A DNA stretch of 64,000 bases, from assembly GCF_009909195.1 (NCBI RefSeq), contig NZ_JAAAMU010000018.1, positions 62,001 to 126,000 on the forward strand. The letters run 5' to 3'. The stretch comes from Paenibacillus sacheonensis. Lineage in GTDB: Bacteria > Bacillota > Bacilli > Paenibacillales > Paenibacillaceae. The position numbers and the translations under genes were made by a program. The notes beneath the pieces are model-generated. The model was not told where the DNA came from, did not search any database, and saw only the letters and a list, made by a program, of their open reading frames with translations. The number at the start of each line of letters is the position of its first letter. The stretch's first letter is position 1. Shown piece by piece: positions 53,272 through 61,042 of this stretch.

Positions 53272-53562
53272 GGCGCTCGCTTAACATCTTGCATCCGCGA
53301 GCTGTTGGAGCAGCACGGGATGCTTGAGTAACCAGCGGTGCGACTTGCGAATACGGCGTGAGGATGCGCGTTTGCGCCGCTTATTACGAAGCTTACGAAG
53401 CGGGACGAGGGCAGGGTGCCTTGTCCCGTTTCGATTTTCGAAGACCGATCGGCTGATTAAAGAGATTCGCGAAATAGGGTTAATGAAAAGTCTTGCGTGA
53501 AGGTCGGGCAGGAAATAAATCCAAACCTATCCAATATGATGGGTTTTAGGGAGGGATCTTGC
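53272..53562. other. Gap of 290 bp with a terminator-like hairpin
   Basis: AGCGGGAC and GTCCCGTTT pair at about 53399-53432, with an inner AGGG...CCTT stem, followed by CGATTTTCG. No gene was seen. Confidence 0.5.
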
Positions 53563-53961
53563 ATGAAGCATCATCCGTATTCAAGCAGGCCTGGAAGAAT
53601 GAGAGGGTTCTGCCTTTTGGCAGTCGCCAAGCTGAACAATGCCAATGACTGTTACGCCGCCTCCTCGTATGCCTCCCAAGGCTTCGGTTATAGCAACGAT
53701 ACCCTGTATGTTCCCCTGACCTATAAAAACGTCAGCGTCGTCCTTGTCTATCGTCATCCATCCACCGCCTCCGGCACCCTCAAATCCGATGCTGATTTAT
53801 CGTTCCGCATCACGTCCGCGGCATACGCCGACCTCTTCGAGATCGAGGGCGTCGGCATCGGCAGCGGGGGCAAGCTTTGGTTCAGCACCAATCGAAGAAC
53901 GAAAGCGGGCGATACCGCTCATGACGGCGTGCATTATTTCAACGGCTTCAAGGCCGCCTGA
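53563..53961 (+). CDS. Small protein resembling the C-terminal part of helveticin/TagC-like proteins
   Basis: 132 aa from ATG 53563 (MKHHPYSSRPGRMRGF), GGGAGGG 9 nt upstream. From about residue 25 the sequence reads NANDCYAASSYASQGFGYSNDTLYVPLTYKNVSVVLVYR and ends ADLFEIEGVGIGSGGKLWFSTNRR. To my eye this fits the last two blades of a beta-propeller domain of secreted helveticin J/TagC-like proteins. There is no signal peptide or N-terminal propeller part, so it is probably a truncated or internally deleted copy. Function uncertain. Confidence 0.5.
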   Translation: MKHHPYSSRPGRMRGFCLLAVAKLNNANDCYAASSYASQGFGYSNDTLYVPLTYKNVSVVLVYRHPSTASGTLKSDADLSFRITSAAYADLFEIEGVGIGSGGKLWFSTNRRTKAGDTAHDGVHYFNGFKAA

Positions 53962-54082
53962 ATCATTAGCTGGCTCGGCATTCGCCGAGGCAGCTTTTTG
54001 TTAGGTACTTCGCCGATCTGATTTGCCGGAACGCCCCCGGTGTAATACTAAGGACACGCTTTAACGAAAGGTGGAATACCGA

Positions 54083-54571
54083 ATGAAGCCAAACAACGAA
54101 CACCAAGAAGCGGTCGAGAAGGTACGGGAATTGATCAAAGACATCAAAACGGCGATGCTTACCACGGTTTCGGAAGAAGGCTTGGTGTCGCGTCCCATGA
54201 AAACCCAGGATGTCGAGTTCGACGGCGACCTGTGGTTTCTGACGAAGAAGGATACGAGCAAATTCCATGAGCTGCTTCACAACCGTCAGGTCAACGTCGC
54301 TTATGCGGGCGATTCGTTCGTCTCGATCCGAGGCGAAGCGGAGCTCGTGCAAAGTCCCGAGAAGGTGAAGGAATTTTGGAGTCCGCTGTACGAGAAACTG
54401 CTCGAAACGACCTATGACGATCCGAACCTCGTTCTCATCAAGGTCAACGCCGATACGGCCGAGTACTGGGATGCCGGGAACAAATTCAAGATGGTGAAGT
54501 ATCTGTTCCGCCGGCTGGCGGGGAAGGAAACGGAAGGCACGGAAATGAACCATGTGGTGGAATTGAAGTAA
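54083..54571 (+). CDS. Pyridoxamine 5'-phosphate oxidase-like protein (general stress protein 26 type)
   Basis: 162 aa from ATG 54083 (MKPNNEHQEAVEKVRELIKD), AAAGGTGG 9 nt upstream; the GTG at 54071 is part of that site. Split-barrel FMN-binding fold: TAMLTTVSEEGLVSRPMKTQDVEFDGDLWFLTKKDTSKFHELLHNRQVNVAYAG, then SIRGEAELVQSPEKVKEFWSP. This is the GS26/YdaG type rather than PdxH. Role is probably stress-related flavin binding; the reaction is unknown. Confidence 0.92.
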   Translation: MKPNNEHQEAVEKVRELIKDIKTAMLTTVSEEGLVSRPMKTQDVEFDGDLWFLTKKDTSKFHELLHNRQVNVAYAGDSFVSIRGEAELVQSPEKVKEFWSPLYEKLLETTYDDPNLVLIKVNADTAEYWDAGNKFKMVKYLFRRLAGKETEGTEMNHVVELK

Positions 54572-54583
54572 CTGTCCAGAGAG

Positions 54584-54627
54584 AAGAGCAACCCGCCGTT
54601 TTGAAAACGGAAGTTGCTCTTTCTTTG
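54584..54627 (+). terminator. Terminator after the PPOX gene
   Basis: AAGAGCAAC pairs with GTTGCTCTT, with an inner CCGTTTT/GAAAACGG stem; TCTTTG follows. Confidence 0.75.
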
Positions 54628-54730
54628 CTGCTGTACCGCAGATCTTCATGGCACTTCACCAGTTTCAAGCTCGAATAATTGCGTTAGTGGTGCAGCTTTC
54701 AGTCCTGAATTTAGCCGGAGGAGGAAAAGC

Positions 54731-54903
54731 TGCCGAGCTGCAGCTTTCCAACGAACTTCGCCCACTCCGACTTCAAAAAGCTGCTGTATTGCATTTTTCA
54801 CCCCTATTTTCCGGCGAGAGACGGAGAAAAAGCTGCTGAGGTGCAGCTTTTCAAGGTGTTTTTCCCATTTTGAACTCAAAAAGCTGCCGTACGGCAGCTT
54901 TTT
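54731..54903. repeat. Array of four AAAAGCTGC palindromes about 50 bp apart
   Basis: Near 54733 (GAAAAGCTGCCGAGCTGCAGC), 54776 (AAAAAGCTGCTGTATTGCA), 54828 (AAAAAGCTGCTGAGGTGCAGC) and 54877 (AAAAAGCTGCCGTACGGCAGC). Each closes with CTTTT or a similar run. Spacers between them differ. The last is a perfect hairpin and the second has a decayed right arm. Confidence 0.78.
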
Positions 54904-54963
54904 GTCCTCATCATTCCTATAAGCAGCGAAGAAGATGCCACGAGACAGCTTTCCCGACCATAC

Positions 54964-54994
54964 AAAAAAGTCCGCGCATTGCGCGGACTTTTTT
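54964..54994. terminator. Bidirectional terminator after DUF378 gene
   Basis: AAAAAAGTCCGCGC, loop ATT, and the exact complement give a 14-bp stem with A/T tails on both sides. Confidence 0.9.
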
Positions 54995-55017
54995 GCCTGA
55001 TACGGCCATTATTCGCG

Positions 55018-55230
55018 TTACGATCTTGTCCGGACGTCATCGACCGAATAGTACCGAATGCAATACAAACCGCTGAGTCCAACCAAAATGTACACGATGC
55101 GGCTGACCCAGGAGGATTCCCGGTGAACATCGCCCCCGAGAATCGCAGTGACCAGATCCCATTCGAACAAACCGACAAGCAGCCAATTCAATGCTCCGAT
55201 AATCACGAGCGTGAGCGCAACCTTGCCCAT
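55018..55230 (-). CDS. DUF378 small membrane protein
   Basis: 70 aa. Two membrane segments, VALTLVIIGALNWLLVGLFEWDLV and IVYILVGLSGLYCIRYY, with the family hallmark IGALNWLLVGLF and a short GGDVHRESSWVSR loop. Common in Bacillales; function unknown. Single gene between its terminator and an exporter gene on the same strand. Confidence 0.9.
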   Translation of the reverse strand: MGKVALTLVIIGALNWLLVGLFEWDLVTAILGGDVHRESSWVSRIVYILVGLSGLYCIRYYSVDDVRTRS

Positions 55231-55415
55231 ATTTTATCATCCTTCGGCGTTCAAAGTGCTTACATCTGAAATATGCGTTATTTACGCGAAATTCATACGT
55301 CCGGAAGATAAGATTTAGGGATGGACGGCTGCGCATGGGTTCTTTTCGGCTCCTTTCATGGGCGGCCCCGCTTCTGCGCAGGCTGAGCGGCCCCGGCCCT
55401 TGCCGCTTACGCCGC

Positions 55416-56822
55416 TTACGCCACTTCGTTCGCCGCCCGCGGCCTGCGAACGGCCGCCCTTCGCCGAATGACGATGACGCTGAGCAGGCTGAGCCCGATC
55501 ATCGCCGCGCCGGCGAATAATGCCGGCACGATATGATCGCCGAAGTCGGCGGGCGATTGAACAACGGCTCCGGATTGAAACACCAAGCCGCCGATGGCGA
55601 TGCCGAAGACGCCTCCGAGCTCCCGCATCGCATTGCTCATGCCGCTCGCTTCGCCTGCTGCGGATTCCGGCACGGAGGAGAGCAGGCCGTGGGAGATCGG
55701 CGTGAAGCTGAGTCCCATGCCCGCCCCGGCCATCATCATGAGCGGCATCATGTAACCGAAGGAGAAGTCGACGCCCATCGAGAGGATCTCGAAGGAGAAG
55801 CCGAGCAAGGCGCCGCCTTGCAGCAGCAGCCCGGTCGTGAGGACGGCACGGGTGCCGAACTTGCCGACCGCAAGACCCGCGAGAGGAGCGGCGATCATGG
55901 TGCAGCCGGTCCAAGCCATCTCGCGTACGCCGGCTTCAAGCGCGGAGTAGCCCTGTGCTTGCTGCAGGAACAGCGTGAGGAGGAAGATGGCGCAGAAGAT
56001 GCCGGCGTTCATCCAAAATCCGGCGAGCACCAAGCTGGTATAGTTCGATTTGCGGAAGAGTTCGAAGCGGATGAACGGCTGCTTTCGGCGGCGTTCCCAG
56101 AGATAGAACAGCACGAGCAGCGCCGCGCCGCCGGCCAGCAGGCTGATGACGGCCGCGGAGCCCCATCCGTCCGAGTTGCCGCGTTCCAAGCCGAATACGA
56201 TACCGAACAGCCCGGCTCCGAGAAGTAGAATGCCCAGGGGATCGATCGGTTTGCGCTCGCCGCGCGCTTCATGGAGCCATTTCATGCCGAGGAAGAAGGC
56301 GAGGATGCCCACGGGTACGTTAACCCAGAAGATGAGCTGCCACGGTGCGCCGTTCACGATCAAGCCGCCGACAAGGGGGCCGATGGACAAGCCGAGTCCG
56401 GAGATGCCGGACCAAATGCCGAGTGCCGCTGCCCGCTTATCCGGGGGAAACGCGGAGTTGACGAGCGTCAAGCTGATCGGAACGATCGCCGCGCCGCCGA
56501 CGCCCTGCAGGGCCCGGGATAAGATGAGCTGAATGGAGCTTTCACTGATGCCCGAGAGGGCGGAGCCGATCGTGAAAATCACGATGCCGGCGAGGAACAT
56601 GCGCTTGCGGCCGAACCGTTCCCCGAGTACGCTGAACGGGATAAGCAGCACGGCGAACGCGAGCGTGTAGGCGTTCATGAACCATTCCAGATCGGACATG
56701 CTGGCGTGAAAGGATTCCTGAATGGACGGAAGCGCGACGCCGATGACGAGATTGTCGAGCATGGCCATGAAGAGCGCGGCGCACGTGACGACGAGCAGTT
56801 TGACGCGGGATGCAGTAAACAT
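55416..56822 (-). CDS. MFS multidrug exporter, DHA2 (EmrB/QacA) family
   Basis: 468 aa from ATG 56822 (MFTASRVKLLVVTCAALFMAMLDN), AAAGGAG 8 nt upstream; the extension to 56888 crosses the promoter. DHA2 motifs: MAMLDNLVIGVALPSIQESF in the first membrane segment, GERFGRKRMF in the first cytoplasmic loop, and RALQGVGGAAIVPISLTLV. About 14 membrane segments. Proton-driven efflux of drugs. Its promoter region has two palindromes matching those of the tetR-like gene upstream, so it is very likely repressed by that protein. Confidence 0.94.
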   Translation of the reverse strand: MFTASRVKLLVVTCAALFMAMLDNLVIGVALPSIQESFHASMSDLEWFMNAYTLAFAVLLIPFSVLGERFGRKRMFLAGIVIFTIGSALSGISESSIQLILSRALQGVGGAAIVPISLTLVNSAFPPDKRAAALGIWSGISGLGLSIGPLVGGLIVNGAPWQLIFWVNVPVGILAFFLGMKWLHEARGERKPIDPLGILLLGAGLFGIVFGLERGNSDGWGSAAVISLLAGGAALLVLFYLWERRRKQPFIRFELFRKSNYTSLVLAGFWMNAGIFCAIFLLTLFLQQAQGYSALEAGVREMAWTGCTMIAAPLAGLAVGKFGTRAVLTTGLLLQGGALLGFSFEILSMGVDFSFGYMMPLMMMAGAGMGLSFTPISHGLLSSVPESAAGEASGMSNAMRELGGVFGIAIGGLVFQSGAVVQSPADFGDHIVPALFAGAAMIGLSLLSVIVIRRRAAVRRPRAANEVA

Positions 56823-56890
56823 GTGAACACTCCTTTGATTAGGATATTTAGTAAAGAATAAATAATCATCCGTACATGAACAGATCATTG

Positions 56891-56906
56891 TTTATCGATA
56901 AATAAA
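56891..56906. promoter_or_regulatory. TetR operator, copy 1 (exporter promoter)
   Basis: TTTATCGATAAATAAA, 6-bp arms (one mismatch) around GATA, about 70 bp upstream of the exporter start. Confidence 0.65.
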
Positions 56907-57095
56907 TGAAAGTGCGAAAAAAAGCGATGATTTTATTCGATTGCGGATAGGGCTGCTAGTCATGGGAGAAGGCAGGTGCAGCTGGTTCATGCAAATGGAA
57001 CTGGCTCAGGTTGGAGAGAAATTGGCGGCGGTATCTATGGATGACTGAAGGCGGGGCGCCTGATGCGTGTCGGTTTCTGATCGTTTCAATAATGA

Positions 57096-57111
57096 TTTAT
57101 TGATAAATAAA
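57096..57111. promoter_or_regulatory. TetR operator, copy 2
   Basis: TTTATTGATAAATAAA, perfect 6-bp arms around GATA; differs from copy 1 at one base. Confidence 0.65.
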
Positions 57112-57207
57112 TGGATGGGCCGATAAAAAGCAACGGGACCGTCGTCCGGCGCTGCCTTATCGTTGAATGGTTGGTAGCTGCAAGGATTACCCCTTATCCT
57201 GACGTGA

Positions 57208-57747
57208 TCAGAATTTCGTTGAAGGTTTATCCCGCCAGCGGCACAGATGCGGAAGGTCCAGCGTCTCCGACATCGCGATCAGCAGGCCATGGCCGATGAA
57301 GACGCTGGCCTTGTCGGCGGCGTCCGGCAGACCGGCTTGCTCGAACCGCAGCTTGACGCGTTCGTAGATGATATCGAACTCTTGCCGCGTACGCGCCCTG
57401 ACCGCCGGCTCCGGGGTCGTATAAGACATCATGACGAGCAGGATCTCGTCGCGATGGCTCAGCAGGAGCTCCACGAATGCTTTGCCCATGCGCTCCGCAA
57501 GCTGTTCGGGAGGTGCGTTGACCGTGGTGAAGGCATCCAGAATGCGCAGATGCGCGCGCTCCAATACGGCGAGGTAGAGCGATTCCTTGGATGTAAAGAA
57601 ATGGAACACGTAAGGCTGGGTTACGCCCACGCTGCGCGCTACTTCGGCGGTCGTCGTCTTGTAGTAGCCTTTCTCCGCGAACAGCGCGGCGGCGGCATCG
57701 AGAATCTGTTCTTTGCGACTAAGGGATGCGTCGTCTTTGGATGTCAT
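57208..57747 (-). CDS. TetR family repressor of the DHA2 exporter
   Basis: 179 aa. N-terminal HTH: RKEQILDAAAALFAEKGYYKTTTAEVARSVGVTQPYVFHFFTSKESLYLAVL (residues 11-62). The C-terminal part is a helical ligand domain (LSHRDEILLVMMSYTTPEPAVRARTRQEFD). AAGGAG precedes the ATG. It lies upstream of the exporter on the same strand. Three related palindromes, one in its own promoter, indicate autorepression and control of the exporter. Confidence 0.93.
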   Translation of the reverse strand: MTSKDDASLSRKEQILDAAAALFAEKGYYKTTTAEVARSVGVTQPYVFHFFTSKESLYLAVLERAHLRILDAFTTVNAPPEQLAERMGKAFVELLLSHRDEILLVMMSYTTPEPAVRARTRQEFDIIYERVKLRFEQAGLPDAADKASVFIGHGLLIAMSETLDLPHLCRWRDKPSTKF

Positions 57748-57767
57748 AAGATGCTGCTCCTTACGCG

Positions 57768-57789
57768 TTATTTATTGACTAATAAATAA
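57768..57789. promoter_or_regulatory. TetR operator, copy 3 (autoregulation)
   Basis: TTATTTATT, GACT, AATAAATAA: a perfect 9-bp inverted repeat about 20 bp upstream of the tetR-like gene start. Confidence 0.75.
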
Positions 57790-57928
57790 ATACCATAGCA
57801 GCCAAGCGATTGTCAATCCTTTCTTTTTGTCGGCACGCAAATTGGGCTGCCCGCCATTTGGCGTTTGAAGGCTGCATGCGCTACACTGGTTCTATGGGCA
57901 ACCTTATCGACAAGGAGGATTTTTACAT

Positions 57929-59428
57929 ATGAGTAACTGGCAAGGCAAGGCGTATACGGGCGATTCCAAGGTGCTGCAGCTGTTCGAGGAGCTGTCGCGG
58001 ATCCCGCGGGGATCGAGCAACGAGAAGGCCGTCAGCGATTTCGTGGCGGATTTCGCGCGGCAGCGCGGCTGTACGGTGCTGCAGGACGACAAGCTCAACC
58101 TGATCATCCGCAAGCCGGCGGCATCCGGTTACGAGCAGGCGCCGATCGTTATTTTCCAAGGCCACTTGGACATGGTGTGCGAGAAGAACAAAACGACGGT
58201 GCATGATTTCACCAAGGACCCGATTCGTTTCCGGATCGAGGGCGACATGATCTACGCGGAAGGCACGACGCTCGGCGCGGACAACGGCATTGCCGTGGCG
58301 ACGGCGATGGCGATCATCGATTCGCCGGATATGGCGCATCCCGAGCTGGAAATTCTGCTGACGACGGAAGAAGAAACGAGCATGGGCGGCGCGTTCTATC
58401 TGGACGCTGCTCCGCTGAAGGGCCGCATGATGATCAATTTCGACTCGGACCGCGAAGGCATCCTGTTCGTGAGCAGCGCCGGCGGAATCAATGCGTACCA
58501 CTCGGTGCCGCTTGCCTGGAAGGAAGCAGGATCGGCGGCAGGCGAGCCGTATACGATCAGCGTGCAAGGCTTGATGGGCGGCCATTCCGGCGACGACATC
58601 ATTCACGAGCGCGGCAACGCCAACAAGCTGCTGGGCCGGGTGCTGGACGATCTGCGCCGCCATGCGGCATTCGATCTCGCCGGCGTCAGCGGCGGCATGA
58701 AGGTTAACGCCATCCCGCGCGAAGCGGAGGCTGCGGTCTACCTGAGCGGAGAAAGCAAGGCGGCGGCCGAAGCCCGAATCGCGGAGCTGAACCGCATCCT
58801 GAAGGACGAGTTCCAAGCGAGCGACAAGGGCGTCGCCGTCGTGCTGCAACCCGGATTCGACGAGAAAGGCGGAGCGGGGGCCGCGGCAGCGGCTGCATCC
58901 GGCAAGGCGTTCACGGATGAAGTGAAAAACCTTGTGATTCGCCTCCTGACGCTCATCCCGAACGGGGTGCTCAGCATGGACAAGGCGATCGGCAACCTCG
59001 TGCGCACGTCGTCCAATCTCGGCGTCGTCTCGGTAAACGACACGCATGTCGTCATGCAAAGCCTGTCGCGCAGCTCGGTCCGATCGCAAACCGATGAAGT
59101 CGTGCGCGTGATGGAGACGCTGGGAGAGACCGCGGGCTGCGAGTTCCGGACCGATCATTATTTCCCGGGCTGGCCGTATCGCGCGGATTCCAAGCTGCGG
59201 CCGGTCGTCGAGGCGGCGTACGAGAAGCGATTCGGCAAGCCGATCGAGATCAAGGCGATCCATGCCGGCCTGGAGTGCGGCGTGCTGATCGAGAAGATGC
59301 CGGACCTCGATGCGGTCTCGTTCGGACCGAACATGTACGAGATCCATACTCCGGACGAACATCTATCGATCTCGTCGGTGGAACGGACATGGCCGTTTAT
59401 CGAAGACGTGCTGCGGTCGCTGAAGTAG
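57929..59428 (+). CDS. pepD: Aminoacyl-histidine dipeptidase (Xaa-His dipeptidase, M20C)
   Basis: 499 aa, AAGGAGG before the ATG. Hydrolyses Xaa-His dipeptides such as carnosine, and some other dipeptides. Metal site: FQGHLDMVCEK, TTLGADNGIAVA, LTTEEETSMGGA, INFDSD and a final His in CGVLIEKMPD...HTPDEHLSI. The lid domain holds VQGLMGGHSGDDIIHERGNA (about residues 210-230). Standalone gene preceded by a spacer with a TTGACA-poor promoter. Confidence 0.95.
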   Translation: MSNWQGKAYTGDSKVLQLFEELSRIPRGSSNEKAVSDFVADFARQRGCTVLQDDKLNLIIRKPAASGYEQAPIVIFQGHLDMVCEKNKTTVHDFTKDPIRFRIEGDMIYAEGTTLGADNGIAVATAMAIIDSPDMAHPELEILLTTEEETSMGGAFYLDAAPLKGRMMINFDSDREGILFVSSAGGINAYHSVPLAWKEAGSAAGEPYTISVQGLMGGHSGDDIIHERGNANKLLGRVLDDLRRHAAFDLAGVSGGMKVNAIPREAEAAVYLSGESKAAAEARIAELNRILKDEFQASDKGVAVVLQPGFDEKGGAGAAAAAASGKAFTDEVKNLVIRLLTLIPNGVLSMDKAIGNLVRTSSNLGVVSVNDTHVVMQSLSRSSVRSQTDEVVRVMETLGETAGCEFRTDHYFPGWPYRADSKLRPVVEAAYEKRFGKPIEIKAIHAGLECGVLIEKMPDLDAVSFGPNMYEIHTPDEHLSISSVERTWPFIEDVLRSLK

Positions 59429-59585
59429 GCGAACCAGGGCTGCTTGCGGGCGGCAGGCAGCTTTCGCTGCGCTGCGCTGGTGTGGCGAGCAACTCGCGTT
59501 ACTGGTCCGGGAGAAGCAGTTTGCGTGGTGCGGTCTGGTGTCGCGGGCAACTCGCGTTGCGGGTCGGGGAAGCAGTGTGCGTCGT

Positions 59586-59785
59586 GCTGCTTGGTTTGGT
59601 GGCGTGGTCCTGGCAGCGACTTGCGTTGCTCTATCCGGTGTGGCGAGCAACTCGCCCTTGTGGGGTCCGGGCAGCAGTGCGTCGCGCTGCTTGGTTTGGT
59701 GGCGTGGTCCTGGCAGCGACTTGCGTTGCTCTATCCGGTGTGGCGAGCAACTCGCCCTTGTGGGGTCCGGGCAGCAGATGGCACT
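59586..59785. repeat. 100-bp tandem duplication
   Basis: GCTGCTTGGTTTGGTGGCG begins at 59586 and again at 59686. The following roughly 92 bp are identical, ending GGGTCCGGGCAGCAG. The period is not a multiple of three. Partial older copies (GCGAGCAACTCGC, GGGTCGGGGAAGCAG) lie just upstream. Confidence 0.88.
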
Positions 59786-59840
59786 GCTTGGTCGTCAGCG
59801 ATCCGTCCGAATGGCTCGCCCAATCCTGCGTACCGTTCAT

Positions 59841-60027
59841 TCATGCATAAAATGCAATATTACTGCTCCAGTTAAGACCTCAAAACGCAAATTTATGCAC
59901 AAACTGCAAAAATTAAAGGCAAAAAGGTAGATATGGCGTTAATGAAGAGGGGAAAGTTGTATTTCCTGCAACTTTTGGCTCGTACATGCTGCTTTGGAGC
60001 GCGAAATGTTGCATTTCATACAAAAAA
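59841..60027. repeat. Array of four TGCA-centred inverted repeats about 50 bp apart
   Basis: TGCATAAAATGCA near 59843, TATGCACAAACTGCAAA near 59891, TTGTATTTCCTGCAA near 59954 and GTTGCATTTCATACAA near 60006. The first two and last two are related by inversion. Confidence 0.6.
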
Positions 60028-60060
60028 CAGCCAGGCCCTTTGTGGGCTTGGCTGTTTTTT
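60022..60060. terminator. Bidirectional terminator
   Basis: AAAAAACAGCCAGGCCC pairs with GGGCTTGGCTGTTTTTT (one G-T pair) around TTTGT, near the end of the MarR gene. Confidence 0.85.
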
Positions 60061-60115
60061 GTGCATCTTAACTCTTGTGCATCTTAACTCGAGGGAAGCA
60101 GCTGTGAATGCGAAC

Positions 60116-61042
60116 TCAGCTGCTATCCTTCCCTGCGAATGGCCCCGCGCCTACAATCTTGCTAGCAAGGACAGCGAGCTGCGAGCGTTCCGGCTCCGTA
60201 AGAACTTCGACGGCGGCATGCAGCTGACGCTCGATCTCGGCGCCGCCCGCTTGGACCAGCTGCAGTCCGGCGGAAGTGATGCGCACGTTGAATCCGCGCT
60301 TATCGCTCGTAGATGCGATACGTTCGACGAGTCCGCGGCGTTCGGCGCGATCGACCAGGCCGGTAATGCTCGACTTGTCGAGTTTCAGATGCTGGGCCAG
60401 CTGCAGCATGCTTGGCTCTCTGTCGCGCACGATGCCGAGCAGGCGGGTTTGGATAATGGAAAGATCATGTTCGCCTCCGACCCGGCCGAGTATGGATTGG
60501 ACGAGGAACGACAGCTGGACTAAGCCATCCACGATCGACAGTTCGTTTGGATGACGGGCGGAGCCCATGTTCATCTCGGAGGTCTTATTTATGCTTTTAT
60601 CTATGTTCTGATCTGGCCTGCTATCTATGTTCTTATCTGAGCTATTATCTAAGTTCTGATCTATGCTCTTGTTTACATTTCGTTCAACGCTCTTGTCAAC
60701 GTTTTGTTCTGCGTTTTGTTCTATATTCTGTTCTGCGTTCTTGTCTATGTTTTGTTCTGCGTCCTGTTCCACGCTCTTGTCTACGTTCTGATCTACGCTC
60801 TTGTCTATGTTCTGATCTACGCTCTTGTCTGTGATCTGATCTATGCCGTCTATAGTATCGACTACGTTCTTATTCTTGTTCTTGATCCTGTCCTTGTCCT
60901 TGATTTTGTTTTTCTTGATCTTGTCCTTGTCCTTGTTCTTGACCTTACTTTTGACTTTGGACTTCTCTTTGCCCTGGTTCTTTTCCTGGTCCTTTTCCTG
61001 GTCCTTTTCCTGATCTTTCTCCTTGCCTTTGTCTTTATCCAT
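60116..61042 (-). CDS. MarR family regulator with long repetitive N-terminal extension
   Basis: 308 aa from ATG 61042 (MDKDKGKEKDQEKDQ), with GGGGGTGA 6 nt upstream; GTG 61051 is too close to that site. Residues 1-60 are almost only K, D, E, Q and N. Residues about 60-150 are degenerate 4-8 residue repeats (NVDKSVEQ, NIDKNAEQ, NIEQNAEQ). From about 157 a normal MarR domain follows: LSIVDGLVQLSFLVQSILGRV, SMLQLAQHLKLDKSSITGLVDRAERRGLVERIASTSDKRGFNVRIT. The internal ATG at 60574 lacks a ribosome binding site. The extension DNA is visibly poorer in GC than its surroundings. Divergent from the MDR oxidoreductase gene. Confidence 0.85.
   Translation of the reverse strand: MDKDKGKEKDQEKDQEKDQEKNQGKEKSKVKSKVKNKDKDKIKKNKIKDKDRIKNKNKNVVDTIDGIDQITDKSVDQNIDKSVDQNVDKSVEQDAEQNIDKNAEQNIEQNAEQNVDKSVERNVNKSIDQNLDNSSDKNIDSRPDQNIDKSINKTSEMNMGSARHPNELSIVDGLVQLSFLVQSILGRVGGEHDLSIIQTRLLGIVRDREPSMLQLAQHLKLDKSSITGLVDRAERRGLVERIASTSDKRGFNVRITSAGLQLVQAGGAEIERQLHAAVEVLTEPERSQLAVLASKIVGAGPFAGKDSS
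60574..61042 (-). repeat. Low-complexity coding repeats in the MarR extension
   Basis: On the minus strand the tract runs from a purine-rich KDKD/KDQE block (about 61042-60870) to irregular units of GAACAAAACGT-GACAAGAGCG (about 60830-60600). Units vary in length in multiples of three, so the frame is kept. Confidence 0.8.

Larger units (their letters stand above)
54572..55017. other. 446-bp gap with terminators and a palindrome array
   Basis: Contains the PPOX terminator (54584-54622), the GCTGC palindrome array (54731-54903) and a bidirectional terminator (54964-54994). No gene was seen. Confidence 0.7.
56823..57207. other. Gap between exporter and TetR genes, with two operators
   Basis: 385 bp with no gene. 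Palindromes TTTATCGATAAATAAA (56891-56906) and TTTATTGATAAATAAA (57096-57111) are the notable content. Confidence 0.7.
59429..60115. other. 687-bp gene-free region after pepD
   Basis: Contains a 100-bp tandem duplication (59586-59785), an array of four TGCA-centred inverted repeats (59841-60027), a terminator (60022-60060) and a 16-bp direct repeat GTGCATCTTAACTC at about 60060-60090. No gene was seen. Confidence 0.7.

Noticed and set aside
54646-54922. Small proteins within the GCTGC palindrome array
   Set aside because: The frames are accidental products of AAAAAGCTGC repeats and have no start signals.
60574-61042. Non-coding tract with the MarR gene starting at 60574
   Set aside because: The frame stays open through all repeat changes and the only strong ribosome binding site is at the upstream ATG. 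Kept as a testable alternative in the findings.
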